Positions 8,813-16,821 of a DNA stretch of 34,428 bases are shown here, piece after piece; position 1 is the stretch's first letter; every line of letters starts with the position of its first letter. The position numbers and the translations under genes are program-made. The DNA comes from Clostridia bacterium. GTDB lineage: Bacteria > Bacillota_A > Clostridia > Christensenellales > Aristaeellaceae. The notes under the pieces were generated by a model. The model made no database searches and had not been told where the DNA came from. It saw nothing but the letters and a program-made list of their open reading frames with translations. The stretch lies in NCBI GenBank assembly GCA_017430945.1, contig JAFRMB010000147.1:1-34428 (forward strand), read 5' to 3'.

Positions 8813-9838
8813 ATGGCGACGGACAGATTATTGGAAGTCCAGCACCTGACGGTGGATTTCAAGACCGACCAGGGCGTCGTGCAGGCGGTGCGCGATGTCA
8901 GCTTTGACGTGCGCGCCGGCGAGATCCTGGGCATCGTGGGCGAGTCGGGTTCCGGGAAGTCGGTGACCATGTATGCCATCATGGGCCTGCTGGCAGCCAA
9001 CGGACGCGTCACTTCCGGCAGCGTGCTGTTCGGCGGCAGGGATATCGGACGCGGCGCGTTCGCTTCGGACAAGGCGTATCAGGGCGCGATGCGGCAGCTG
9101 CGCGGCAAGGATATATCGATGATCTTCCAGGATCCGATGACGTTCCTGAACCCGGTGCTGAACATCGAGCGACAGCTGGTCGAGCCGCTGCTGAACCACA
9201 CGGACATGACCCGCGCACAGGCCAAGGCGCGTGCGCTTGAGCTCATGCGCGCGGTCGGGATACCTTCGCCGGAGAAGCGCATCAGGCAGTATCCGCACGA
9301 ATTCTCGGGCGGTATGCGCCAGCGCATCATCATCGCCATCGCCCTGGCGAACAGCCCGAGGCTCATCATCGCCGACGAGCCGACGACGGCGCTGGACGTG
9401 ACCATACAGGCTCAGATCCTGGAGCTCCTGCGCGACCTGTGCCGGTCGGCGGGGGCGTCGGCGATCATGATCACGCACGACCTGGGCGTTGTGGCGAGCC
9501 TGTGCGACAGGATCAACATCATGTACGGCGGTAAGCTGGTGGAGTCCGGCACCGACAGGGAGATCTTCTATCAGCCCAATCACCCCTATACCCGCGGTCT
9601 GCTCGGGTGCATCAACAATCCGGAGGAAGAGGACAAGCCGCTCCGGCCGATCCCCGGTTCTCCGCCGGACCTGTTGAAGCCGCCGCTGGGCTGTCCTTTC
9701 GTGGATCGCTGTGAACAGGCGATGAAAATATGCAAGCTGCGCATACCCGCGCCGGAAGCCCTCTCCGAAACGCATACCAGTGCCTGCTGGCTCAACGAAC
9801 TTGACCGGCGCAAAAGGGGAGGTGTCGCGCATGGCTGA
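8813..9838 (+). CDS. oppD: Oligopeptide ABC transporter ATP-binding protein OppD
   Basis: This 341-aa ATPase energises the OppBC channel. Walker A is GESGSGKS (about residues 42-49), the Q-loop region reads MIFQDPMTFLNPVLNI, the ABC signature is FSGGMRQR, and Walker B is LIIADEPTTALD. The C-terminal oligo/dipeptide extension with CPFVDRCEQAMKICK carries the cysteine cluster seen in DppD/OppD proteins, which can bind an Fe-S cluster in some family members. The ATG at 8813 follows GAGGTGAG that overlaps the oppC stop. The last 8 nt overlap oppF. Confidence 0.95.
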   Translation: MATDRLLEVQHLTVDFKTDQGVVQAVRDVSFDVRAGEILGIVGESGSGKSVTMYAIMGLLAANGRVTSGSVLFGGRDIGRGAFASDKAYQGAMRQLRGKDISMIFQDPMTFLNPVLNIERQLVEPLLNHTDMTRAQAKARALELMRAVGIPSPEKRIRQYPHEFSGGMRQRIIIAIALANSPRLIIADEPTTALDVTIQAQILELLRDLCRSAGASAIMITHDLGVVASLCDRINIMYGGKLVESGTDREIFYQPNHPYTRGLLGCINNPEEEDKPLRPIPGSPPDLLKPPLGCPFVDRCEQAMKICKLRIPAPEALSETHTSACWLNELDRRKRGGVAHG

Positions 9839-10811
9839 GCAGCCCTATGTATCGATCCGGAACCTCAGGACATGGTTCGACGTCACGCGCGGCCTGTTCG
9901 AAAAGAAGCAGATCGTCAAAGCCGTGGACGACGTGTCGATGGACATCTATCCCGGCGAGACGTTCGGCCTGGTGGGGGAATCCGGCTGCGGCAAGTCGTC
10001 GCTGGGGCGCACCATCGTGGGGATCAACAAGCCAACGTCCGGCAGGATCGAGGTCGACGGACAGGACGTCACCACGCTGCGGGGCGAGGCGCTGAAGCGC
10101 TTCAGGCGAAACGTGCAGATGATCTTCCAGGACCCCTACGCTTCGCTGAACCCGCGCATGACGGTGGGCGAGATCATCCGGGAGCCGATGGATATCCACG
10201 GCATCGGCGCCGGGGCCGATGCGCGAAACGCGAGGGTGGTCGAGCTGCTGCGCATCGTCGGGCTGAAGCCCGACCACATCCGGCGCTATCCGCACGAATT
10301 CTCTGGCGGCCAGCGCCAGCGCATCTCCATCGCGCGCACGCTGGCGACCGAGCCGCGGTTCATCATATGCGATGAGCCGATCTCCGCGCTGGATGTGTCC
10401 ATACAGGCGCAGATCGTCAACCTGCTGGAGGGCATCCAGCGGGACATGGGCATTGCGTACCTGTTCATCGCGCACGACATCGGCATGGTCAAGCACATAT
10501 CCGACCGCATCGGCGTCATGTACATGGGCCATTTGGTCGAGATGGGGAGCAGCAACGACGTTTACTTCAAGCCGATGCATCCCTACACGCAGGCGCTGCT
10601 CAGTGCGATACCGATCCCGGACCCCGTGGTCGGCAAGGCCCGTCAGCGCGTGATGCTGGAGGGCGAGCTGCCCTCTCCGGTCAATCCGCCGCCCGGCTGT
10701 CCCTTCAGGATGCGCTGCCCGCGCGCCGTTCCGGTCTGTGCCGAGGCGATGCCGGATATGCGGGAGGTGGACGGCAGGCACGTGGCCTGTCACATGGTCA
10801 TGGGCGATTGA
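9831..10811 (+). CDS. oppF: Oligopeptide ABC transporter ATP-binding protein OppF
   Basis: This 326-aa protein is the partner ATPase of OppD. It shows Walker A GESGCGKS, Q-loop MIFQDPYASLNPRMTV, signature FSGGQRQR and Walker B FIICDEPISALD, with the usual C-terminal extension PPGCPFRMRCPRAVPVC. The N-terminal LRTWFDVTRGLFEKKQIVKA is typical of OppF. The start ATG 9831 has AAAAGGGGAGG upstream and overlaps the oppD stop by 8 nt, so translation is coupled. An earlier in-frame ATG at 9780 would overlap oppD by 59 nt and lacks a good ribosome binding site. Confidence 0.95.
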   Translation: MAEQPYVSIRNLRTWFDVTRGLFEKKQIVKAVDDVSMDIYPGETFGLVGESGCGKSSLGRTIVGINKPTSGRIEVDGQDVTTLRGEALKRFRRNVQMIFQDPYASLNPRMTVGEIIREPMDIHGIGAGADARNARVVELLRIVGLKPDHIRRYPHEFSGGQRQRISIARTLATEPRFIICDEPISALDVSIQAQIVNLLEGIQRDMGIAYLFIAHDIGMVKHISDRIGVMYMGHLVEMGSSNDVYFKPMHPYTQALLSAIPIPDPVVGKARQRVMLEGELPSPVNPPPGCPFRMRCPRAVPVCAEAMPDMREVDGRHVACHMVMGD

Positions 10812-10843
10812 CCGGGACAGCTGTTTGAATGGAGGACATGGAT

Positions 10844-12247
10844 ATGCTTGAAAAGTATGCGGCCGATCTGGAAGCGCTGGCGGCGTTCGCATGGGCGCAT
10901 CCCGAACCGGGCTTTCGCGAGTTCGAGTGCAGCGGATCCCAGGTGGCCTACCTTCGCAAACAGGGCTTCGACGTATCGGAAGACGTGGCCAGCACGGTCA
11001 CCGGGTATGTGGCGACGTGGGGCAGCGGCAGGCCGGTCATCGCCCTGCTGGGGGAATTCGACGCGCTGTACGGGCTCGCACAGCAGGCCGACTGCGCAGA
11101 GCAGCGCCCCGAGCCGGGCATGAAGATGGGCCACGGCTGCGGCCACCACCTGCTGGGGGTCGGCGCCATCGCCGCCGGCCTGATGCTTCGGGACATCATG
11201 ATAGAAAAGGGCATCGGCGGCACGATTCGGATCTACGGCTGCCCGGCGGAGGAGAGCGGTTCGGGCAAGGCCTATATGGCGCGCGACGGGATCTTTGATG
11301 ACTGCGACGCGGCGCTGACCTGGCATCCCTCCAACTTCCACATGGTGTGCCGCGGATCCAGCCAGAGCTGCATACAATGCTATTTCAGGTTCTACGGCGT
11401 GGCCTCCCACGCCGCCAGTGCGCCGCATCTGGGCCGCAGCGCGCTGGACGCGGTGGAGCTCATGAACGTGGGCGTCAACTACCTGCGGGAGCACATGGAG
11501 GACACCGACAGGGTGCATTACGCCATCACGGATCCGGGCGGCGCTTCGCCGAATGTGGTACAGGCCTATGCCGAGTCGCGATATCTGATCCGCTCGAGCA
11601 CCAACCCGAAGTGCGAGGCGCTGTATGAGCGCGTCAGGAAGATCGCCCAGGGCGCCGCACTGATGACGGACACGCGGCTGGAGATCGTGTTTGACGAGGG
11701 ACTGAGCAACACCGTGCCCAGCGAGACGCTGGAGGCGGTGATCGACGACGTGTTCCGGCAGATCGGTGTGCCGGAGTACACCGCGGAGGAGCGTGCGTAC
11801 GCCCAGCGCTTCAAGGATACGTTCCCGATTGAAGGGCAGTTGTCCGATCTTCCCGCAGCAGCGTCGGACCGCGCCGCGCTGATCGACAACGTGCGCACGA
11901 GCGCGCTCTGCGACCGCTACGTCGGGACCGTCCATACCGAGATCTGCGAGATGGGCTCGACGGACGTGGGAGACGTCAGCTGGGTCACGCCGACGGCTAC
12001 GGTCAACGCGAACTGCTACAGCTACGGCGCGGGCTGCCACAGCTGGCAGTGGGTCGCCCAGGGCCGGTCATCGATCGCCATGAAGGGCATGCTCCACGCG
12101 GGCAAGGTCATGGCACTGGCGGCCGTTCGCCTGCTTGAGGAGCCCGCGCTTCTGGACAAGGCCCGCGCCGAACTGGATCGCCGCCTGGCCGGGACCAGAT
12201 ACAAGTGCCTCATCCCGGATGACGTCAGGCCGCATTATTACGACTGA
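10844..12247 (+). CDS. M20 family amidohydrolase / metallopeptidase, AbgB-like
   Basis: This 467-aa zinc amidohydrolase probably hydrolyses the amide bond of imported peptides or N-acylated amino acids. It shows the family blocks HPEPGFREFE near the N-terminus, LLGEFDALYGLAQQ, the metal-binding KMGHGCGHHLLGVGAI, the acidic PAEESGSGKAY and the late H in GCHSWQWVAQG. The order and length resemble AbgB (p-aminobenzoyl-glutamate utilisation) more than carboxypeptidase G2. The start ATG 10844 is chosen over 10829 and 10838 because GGAGGA (10831-10836) sits 7 nt before it. It closes the peptide operon, ahead of a strong terminator. The true substrate is unknown. Confidence 0.9.
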   Translation: MLEKYAADLEALAAFAWAHPEPGFREFECSGSQVAYLRKQGFDVSEDVASTVTGYVATWGSGRPVIALLGEFDALYGLAQQADCAEQRPEPGMKMGHGCGHHLLGVGAIAAGLMLRDIMIEKGIGGTIRIYGCPAEESGSGKAYMARDGIFDDCDAALTWHPSNFHMVCRGSSQSCIQCYFRFYGVASHAASAPHLGRSALDAVELMNVGVNYLREHMEDTDRVHYAITDPGGASPNVVQAYAESRYLIRSSTNPKCEALYERVRKIAQGAALMTDTRLEIVFDEGLSNTVPSETLEAVIDDVFRQIGVPEYTAEERAYAQRFKDTFPIEGQLSDLPAAASDRAALIDNVRTSALCDRYVGTVHTEICEMGSTDVGDVSWVTPTATVNANCYSYGAGCHSWQWVAQGRSSIAMKGMLHAGKVMALAAVRLLEEPALLDKARAELDRRLAGTRYKCLIPDDVRPHYYD

Positions 12248-12256
12248 ACCACATGC

Positions 12257-12294
12257 AAAAAGCTGCCGCGCAGGGGAACCTGCGCGGCAGTTTT
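12257..12294. terminator. Strong bidirectional terminator
   Basis: CTGCCGCGCAGG (12263-12274) and CCTGCGCGGCAG (12279-12290) form a perfect 12-bp stem with loop GGAA, with AAAAA before and TTTT after. It ends the peptide operon and can also serve the convergent D-amino-acid gene. Confidence 0.92.
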
Positions 12295-12329
12295 GATGGG
12301 GATGTGTTTGACGCGGTCCCGCGCGTGCG

Positions 12330-13403
12330 TCACTGCGACTTACCTCTCGCGGTGACGGAGACGCGGTCGACGACGACATCTGCGTGGTACAGATAGATCC
12401 GGTCGTACAGGTTGACGGTGGAACAGCAGTGCCCCGGCATCACGAACGCCTTTTCCCCAATGGCGGTGCTCCAGCCGCTGTCGTAGAGCTTCAGGTGTTC
12501 CTCGTTGAGCTCGATCCTTCCAGAGATCCGCTGACCCGATGCATCTATGATGACCGGATCGTCCTGATCCGCGCCGATGCCCTTTACGCCGACATCCAGG
12601 ATGACGGCGTCGTCGCTCCGACTCACGACGGTAGAAAGGACCCAAAGCGAAGGCCTGAACGGCACGTCGAGCCGGTCGTAGGTCGAATCCATGAACAGAT
12701 AGCTGCCGGCCTGAAGCTCGGTGTAGATGCCGCCCGCCGCCTTGATGGCACAGGTCCCCGTGCTGCCGCCGGAGATGGTGGAGACCGCGATGCCGTTTTC
12801 GCGCAGACAGGCCGCCAGTTCGGCGACCCTGCGCTCGTTGGCATGGGTCGAATCGATGCGCTCCGCCGTCGAGACCATGTGGGAGGCGTAGCCCGCATAG
12901 GCCTGGATGCCGTCGTATTCGAGATTCGGCAGATGCACGATGGCCTGTGCCACCTTCAGATACGCTTCGACCGACCTCACGCCGCAGCGCTTCATGCCGA
13001 TGTCGTATTCGACCAGACAGTGGATCGTGCTCCCGACGCTGACCGCCGCCCGCGACAGCGCCTCCGCGTTGCCAGCATCGTCGACGCAGACCGTCAGACG
13101 GCAAAGCCTGGCCAGAAGCGCGAGCCGGATGATCTTCTCCGGTTCCACGACCTGATTGGCGATCAGCACGTCGTCGATCCCGCTGTATACCAGATCCTCC
13201 GCCTCTGACAGTTTTGCACATGTCATGCCGATCGCGCCGGATGCGATCTGCATGTGTGCAATGGCAGCGCACTTGTGCGACTTGTAGTGCGGCCTGAGCC
13301 GAATGGGCTTGCCCTGAAGGATACCGGCCATGCGGTCCATGTTTCCTGCCATCACGTCGGCGTCGGCGATCAGGATGGGGGTCGGAAGGTCCATGATCTT
13401 CAT
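12330..13403 (-). CDS. PLP-dependent D-amino acid aldolase/dehydratase, DSD1 family (alanine racemase fold)
   Basis: This 357-aa protein belongs to the fold-type III PLP enzymes of the D-threonine aldolase / eukaryotic-type D-serine dehydratase group. The N-terminal LPTPILIADADVMAGNM and the PLP-lysine block RPHYKSHKC (Lys41) are clear. Near the C-terminus MPGHCC gives the His-x-Cys pair that binds the metal ion in this family. It should cleave or dehydrate a D-beta-hydroxy amino acid in the cytoplasm. GGGAGATGAG precedes the ATG at 13403. A 357-codon open frame in another phase over the same region is a shadow. It converges on the peptide operon but has its own transcript; a link to catabolism of D-residues from peptides is only inference. 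Confidence 0.88.
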   Translation of the reverse strand: MKIMDLPTPILIADADVMAGNMDRMAGILQGKPIRLRPHYKSHKCAAIAHMQIASGAIGMTCAKLSEAEDLVYSGIDDVLIANQVVEPEKIIRLALLARLCRLTVCVDDAGNAEALSRAAVSVGSTIHCLVEYDIGMKRCGVRSVEAYLKVAQAIVHLPNLEYDGIQAYAGYASHMVSTAERIDSTHANERRVAELAACLRENGIAVSTISGGSTGTCAIKAAGGIYTELQAGSYLFMDSTYDRLDVPFRPSLWVLSTVVSRSDDAVILDVGVKGIGADQDDPVIIDASGQRISGRIELNEEHLKLYDSGWSTAIGEKAFVMPGHCCSTVNLYDRIYLYHADVVVDRVSVTARGKSQ

Positions 13404-13430
13404 GTGCGCTCATCTCCCTATGTAAATAAC

Positions 13431-13449
13431 GGCCGCGTGCGGAGCGGCC
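13431..13449. repeat. Small hairpin in the leader of the DSD1-type gene
   Basis: GGCCGC (13431-13436) and GCGGCC (13444-13449) pair with a 7-nt loop. It lies about 28 bp before the minus-strand start codon. No confident promoter could be assigned in 13404-13548. Confidence 0.35.
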
Positions 13450-13548
13450 CGCAAAATGCCGGGGTCTGACCCTGTCAGGCGGTCCTGTCCGGAGCGTGCG
13501 AAGGCACCGGCTTTCACCGCTGCGGTCGACCGGATCATCGAATATAAG

Positions 13549-13574
13549 AAAAAAGCCGCTTGCGCGACTTTTTT
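13549..13574 (-). terminator. Terminator of the tRNA-Gln/tRNA-Glu transcript
   Basis: On the minus strand GTCGC and GCGGC pair around GCAA, flanked by A6 and T6, directly after the CCA end of tRNA-Glu. The A and T runs extend the stem. Confidence 0.85.
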
Positions 13575-13648
13575 GGCACCTCCATGGGGACTCGAACCCC
13601 AGTTTTCGCCGTGAGAGGGCGACGTCTTAACCGCTTGACCATGGAGGC
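13574..13648 (-). tRNA. tRNA-Glu, anticodon CTC
   Basis: Folding the minus strand gives a 7-bp acceptor stem (GCCTCCA with TGGAGGT, closing G-T pair), an anticodon stem TCGCC/GGCGA with loop CTCTCAC, a T arm TGGGG-TTCGAGT-CCCCA, discriminator G and an encoded CCA. The anticodon CTC reads GAG. A TTC isoacceptor must be elsewhere. Confidence 0.95.
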
Positions 13649-13653
13649 TTATC

Positions 13654-13727
13654 TGGCTGCCGAACTAGGATTCGAACCTAGACTAAATGAGTCAGAGTCA
13701 TTCGTGCTACCTTTACACAATTCGGCA
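13654..13727 (-). tRNA. tRNA-Gln, anticodon CTG
   Basis: The acceptor stem is TGCCGAA/TTCGGCA, starting with T as usual for tRNA-Gln. The anticodon arm is AATGA-CTCTGAC-TCATT and the T arm CTAGG-TTCGAAT-CCTAG; CCA is encoded. It is 5 nt upstream of tRNA-Glu on the same transcript. Confidence 0.95.
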
Positions 13728-13765
13728 TCGTTCCTCAGGCTACCGACGCCTGACCGACAAGTGAT

Positions 13766-13794
13766 ATTATACCTGAGACCCCTGAAAATGTCAA
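13766..13794 (-). promoter_or_regulatory. Consensus sigma-A promoter for the tRNA-Gln/tRNA-Glu pair
   Basis: On the minus strand a perfect TTGACA (13789-13794) and perfect TATAAT (13766-13771) are separated by 17 bp, about 40 bp before the tRNA-Gln 5' end. This is as expected for a strong stable-RNA promoter. Confidence 0.92.
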
Positions 13795-13896
13795 TAGGCA
13801 TTTCTGATTTTATTTTCATTTTACCTGTAGCCGGGGCCGGATCGGGAGCGCAGGCGGGGCAGGCCACGAGAAAAGTGTAAGAATGACAAAAAAGGC

Positions 13897-13924
13897 TTGT
13901 ACTTTTGCGGGTTTTGTGTATAAT
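13897..13924 (+). promoter_or_regulatory. Promoter of the zinc-ribbon / phosphoesterase / queH run
   Basis: TTGTAC (13897-13902) and TATAAT (13919-13924) are 16 bp apart, with a TG one base before the -10 box. The leader to the first start codon is about 75 nt. Confidence 0.75.
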
Positions 13925-14003
13925 ACAATCATGCGATGCGCCGTGCGGTCGGGCTCGGCCGAAATGGGCGGCGCACGGGTCACTTGATTTGGGAGGAATG
14001 AGG

Positions 14004-14402
14004 ATGGGTCTTGTGAAATGCCCTCGCTGCGAGCTGAATTACATGAACGATACGGACAAGATGTGTTCTGTATGCCGGCGTGAGGTGCGAGGGGAGACCG
14101 AGCAGTTTGAAATGATCGAGCTCTGCTCCGAATGCGGCGAGAACCCTGTCGTGCCGGGCCAGGAGCTCTGTGCCTTTTGCCTGAAGGAACAGGCGCGCCG
14201 CGCAGAGAACATGGACAATGACGACACCATCGTCCATGAGCCGGCCAATATCGAGATCGATTCGGTGTCCACGATGGACGAGATCGAGCTGGACATCGGC
14301 GGCGGGCTGGACGACGAAGTGTTCGACGATGACGCGGACTTCGAGGACGAAGAGGAAGAAGAGGACGAGGAAGACGAAGACGAGGAAGAAGAGGAAGACT
14401 GA
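14004..14402 (+). CDS. Zinc-ribbon protein with long acidic C-terminal tail, function unknown
   Basis: I do not recognise a named family. The 132-aa product has two Cys4 zinc-ribbon-like motifs: CPRC...CSVC (residues 6-25) and CSEC...CAFC (about 44-63). The rest is linker and, from about residue 95, an almost pure Asp/Glu tail. Such a protein could bind a basic partner or act as a nucleic-acid mimic, but this is speculation. ATG 14004 is chosen because GGGAGGA ends 6 nt before it; the in-frame ATG at 13998 directly abuts that site. It is the first gene of the run and its tail codons double as the ribosome binding site of the next gene. Confidence 0.75.
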   Translation: MGLVKCPRCELNYMNDTDKMCSVCRREVRGETEQFEMIELCSECGENPVVPGQELCAFCLKEQARRAENMDNDDTIVHEPANIEIDSVSTMDEIELDIGGGLDDEVFDDDADFEDEEEEEDEEDEDEEEEED

Positions 14403-14404
14403 CC

Positions 14405-15091
14405 TTGGCCGTCTTTGCGATTTCCGACCTGCATCTGCCTGCCCGCGTCAAGCCGATGGATGTCTTCGGCGAGCATTGGCGGGGCCATTTTGACCGCATC
14501 CGCGCCGACTGGACGGCCCGCGTGCGCCCGGAGGACCTGGTGCTGCTGCCCGGCGATCTTTCATGGGCCATGCGCCTGGAGGAGGCCGCGGAGGACTTGG
14601 CGAGCATCGCGGCGCTGCCCGGCACGAAGCTGCTGCTTCGGGGCAACCATGACTATTGGTGGACGGCCATCGGCCGCGTCCGAAGGATGCTGGGCGACGG
14701 GATGTATGCCCTTCAGAACGACAGTATACTGATCGACGGCCGCCTGTATGCCGGCACGCGCGGCTGGTCCATCCCAGCGCCGGATGCCGCGGATGACGAC
14801 GACCTGCGCATCTACCAAAGGGAGCGGATGCGGCTGGAGATGTCGCTCAAAAGTGCCCGCAGCCGGGATGCGAACGCGCCCATCACCGTTATGATGCACT
14901 TTCCGCCGCTGACCGCAGAGCAGCCCGGTTTCTCGGATATCCTGGAGGCCTATGGCGTCCAGGATTGCGTATACGGGCATTTGCACGGGGCCGGGCTGTA
15001 CGGCGCCGTGCGCGGTGAGCACAGGGGCGTGCGCTACCACCAGGTATCGTGCGACGGACTGGATTTCAGGATGTATCTTCTGTATCCATAG
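14405..15091 (+). CDS. Calcineurin-like metallophosphoesterase
   Basis: This 228-aa protein has the full set of metallophosphoesterase motifs: SDLHL (Asp8, His10), LLPGDLSW (Asp51), RGNHDYWW (Asn81, His82), MMHFPP and GHLHG near the C-terminus. Two metal ions would be bound and a phosphoester cleaved; the substrate is not known. The start is TTG 14405, only 2 nt after the previous stop. GAGGA at 14391-14395, which is part of the Glu codons of the upstream gene, is its ribosome binding site, so translation is probably coupled. No later ATG keeps the catalytic N-terminal Asp. Confidence 0.9.
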   Translation: MAVFAISDLHLPARVKPMDVFGEHWRGHFDRIRADWTARVRPEDLVLLPGDLSWAMRLEEAAEDLASIAALPGTKLLLRGNHDYWWTAIGRVRRMLGDGMYALQNDSILIDGRLYAGTRGWSIPAPDAADDDDLRIYQRERMRLEMSLKSARSRDANAPITVMMHFPPLTAEQPGFSDILEAYGVQDCVYGHLHGAGLYGAVRGEHRGVRYHQVSCDGLDFRMYLLYP

Positions 15092-15116
15092 ATGTTTTTG
15101 AAGTGACCGGAGGCCT

Positions 15117-16073
15117 ATGAAAAAGCTCTTGATGATCCTGAACCCGCGCGCGGGGATGCGGCGGGTCAACCGATATCTGCCGGAGATACTCCGGCTTTTT
15201 ATTGACCACGGATACCGGTGCGAGACCTATATCACCGGCGCCAGCGGCGACGCCACGCGATACCTGGCCACGGGCGGGGCGGGAAAGCCGAACCTGATCG
15301 TCTGCGCGGGCGGTGACGGCACGCTCAACGAGACCATCGCAGGCATGCTGTCTGCGGGACTCAACTGTCCGCTGGGTTACATCCCCTGCGGCACGACCAA
15401 CGACTACGCCTCCAGCATCGGCCTTACGAGCGATGTGGTGCAGGCAGCCCGGGACATCATGGAGGGCACGCCGCACGCGCTCGATATCGGCGTGTTCAAC
15501 GGCCGTCACTTCGTGTACACCGCCACCTGCGGCGCGTTCGCAAAGGCGTCCTATTCCACGCCACAGATGGCGAAGAACGTGCTGGGCCATGTGGCATACA
15601 TCCTCGAGGGGGCGCGGGACCTGGCCAACATCAAGCCGATCCATCTGTATGTGGAGACGGATGAGTACGATCTTGAGGATGAATTCATATTCTGCTCCAT
15701 CACCAATTCGACCTCTGTCGGCGGCATCCTGAAACTTGACGCACAGCTGGTGGCGCTCAACGACGGCCGGTTCGAGGTGACGCTGGTGAAGCGGCCTGGC
15801 ACGCCCGCGCAGCTCAGCCGCGTGCTGTACGGGCTGACCACGATGGAGATCCCCAACGAGATGATCTACTTCTTTTCGGCATCGAGGCTGCGCATCACCT
15901 GTGGGACGCCCGTCGAATGGACGCTGGACGGCGAGCGTGAGCCGGAGACGGGAAAGGTGCTGCTGGAGAACCTGCACAATGCCGTGCAGATCATCATACC
16001 CGAGCGCGGACAGGACAACCCGGCGCTGATGAGCAGCGAAGAGGGCGAGGATGAAGGTCAACTATCAGATTGA
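15117..16073 (+). CDS. Diacylglycerol kinase family lipid kinase (DagK/YegS-like)
   Basis: This 318-aa protein is a soluble-type lipid kinase of the DAGK catalytic family. It opens with KKLLMILNPRAG, has the nucleotide-binding GGDGTLNE at residues 65-72, and CGTTNDYA shortly after, all diagnostic. It should phosphorylate diacylglycerol or a related lipid at the membrane surface, recycling it to phosphatidic acid. CGGAGG stands 5 nt before the ATG. The last 23 nt overlap queH in another frame. A YtlR/BmrU-type role is possible; the exact substrate cannot be read from sequence. Confidence 0.9.
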   Translation: MKKLLMILNPRAGMRRVNRYLPEILRLFIDHGYRCETYITGASGDATRYLATGGAGKPNLIVCAGGDGTLNETIAGMLSAGLNCPLGYIPCGTTNDYASSIGLTSDVVQAARDIMEGTPHALDIGVFNGRHFVYTATCGAFAKASYSTPQMAKNVLGHVAYILEGARDLANIKPIHLYVETDEYDLEDEFIFCSITNSTSVGGILKLDAQLVALNDGRFEVTLVKRPGTPAQLSRVLYGLTTMEIPNEMIYFFSASRLRITCGTPVEWTLDGEREPETGKVLLENLHNAVQIIIPERGQDNPALMSSEEGEDEGQLSD

Positions 16074-16689
16074 GATGGAGCGCGAGCTGGCCGGGATCGA
16101 AGCATCCGGAGCCCGGCCGCGCCTTCTGCTGCACAGCTGCTGTGCGCCATGCTCCAGCGCCGTACTCGAGCGGCTGACGCACTTTTTCGACATCGCCGTG
16201 TACTACTACAATCCCAATATCGACACGCGGGAGGAATTCGAGCGCCGCGCGGCCGAACAGCGCCGGCTCATCGGTGCGCTGCCCCGCGAAGGCGGGATCG
16301 AGTTCATACCGGGCGCATATGAGCCTGAGGCTTTCTACGAGATCTGCCGCGGACATGAGGCGGATCCGGAGGGCGGCGAGCGCTGCACGCGCTGCTTCCG
16401 GCTGCGGCTCGGCATGGCGGCACGGCTGGCGGCTGCGCGGGGGGATGACTATTACACCACGACGCTGACCATCAGCCCGCTCAAGGACGCCCAACGGCTC
16501 AATCTGATCGGCTTCGAGCAGGGCCGGCAGGCTGGCGTGCCCTGGCTGCCCGCCGACTTCAAAAAGAAGGACGGCTACCGGCGATCCTGCGCGCTCTCCG
16601 AACTGTACGGCCTCTACCGGCAGGATTACTGCGGCTGCGTGTTCTCTAGGCGCAGGGACTTCGTGCCCGCAGGCAGGCGGGACGGCTGA
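16051..16689 (+). CDS. queH: Epoxyqueuosine reductase QueH
   Basis: QueH reduces epoxyqueuosine to queuosine in tRNA, replacing the unrelated QueG. The 212-aa protein has the hallmark HSCCAPCSS (Cys30, Cys31, Cys34), YYYNPNI, RCTRCFRLRL and the late RQDYCGC; the cysteine pairs bind an Fe-S cluster and a further metal site in the family. The start ATG 16051 lies inside the dagK-like gene (23-nt overlap) with GAGGGCGAGG upstream, which suggests coupled translation. No other queuosine gene is in the window. No clear terminator follows before the birA operator. Confidence 0.95.
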   Translation: MKVNYQIEMERELAGIEASGARPRLLLHSCCAPCSSAVLERLTHFFDIAVYYYNPNIDTREEFERRAAEQRRLIGALPREGGIEFIPGAYEPEAFYEICRGHEADPEGGERCTRCFRLRLGMAARLAAARGDDYYTTTLTISPLKDAQRLNLIGFEQGRQAGVPWLPADFKKKDGYRRSCALSELYGLYRQDYCGCVFSRRRDFVPAGRRDG

Positions 16690-16739
16690 TCGCTGCGCGC
16701 CCGGCCGCGCAAGGGTGCAGATGCCCCGGGGATCATTTA

Positions 16740-16794
16740 TTGTCACCCGGTTTACACATACGGGTTGACAACACGGACCTTCGCATGTTACGCT
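16740..16794 (+). promoter_or_regulatory. Probable BirA operator overlapping the birA-bioY promoter
   Basis: TTGTCACCC (16740-16748) and GGTTGACAA (16763-16771) are inverted half-sites with one mismatch and a 14-bp spacer, matching the known BirA layout TTGTNAACC-N14/15-GGTTNACAA. The right half contains a perfect -35 box TTGACA (16765-16770); a weak extended -10 (TG at 16786-16787, then TACGCT at 16789-16794) lies at 18-bp spacing. BirA with biotinyl-AMP would thus block its own promoter. Half-sites are seen; regulation is inferred from the family. Confidence 0.75.
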
Positions 16795-16821
16795 GATCGC
16801 GAAGCATGCGGAGGTCATTTT

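Noticed and set aside
12340..13413. 357-codon frame overlapping the DSD1-type gene in another phase
   Set aside because: Arg/Gly/His-rich translation without motifs, while the other phase has the PLP lysine and metal-binding His-x-Cys.
14300..14402. GA-rich tandem repeat as a possible CRISPR or satellite
   Set aside because: It is the in-frame Asp/Glu codon run of the acidic tail; there are no spacers.
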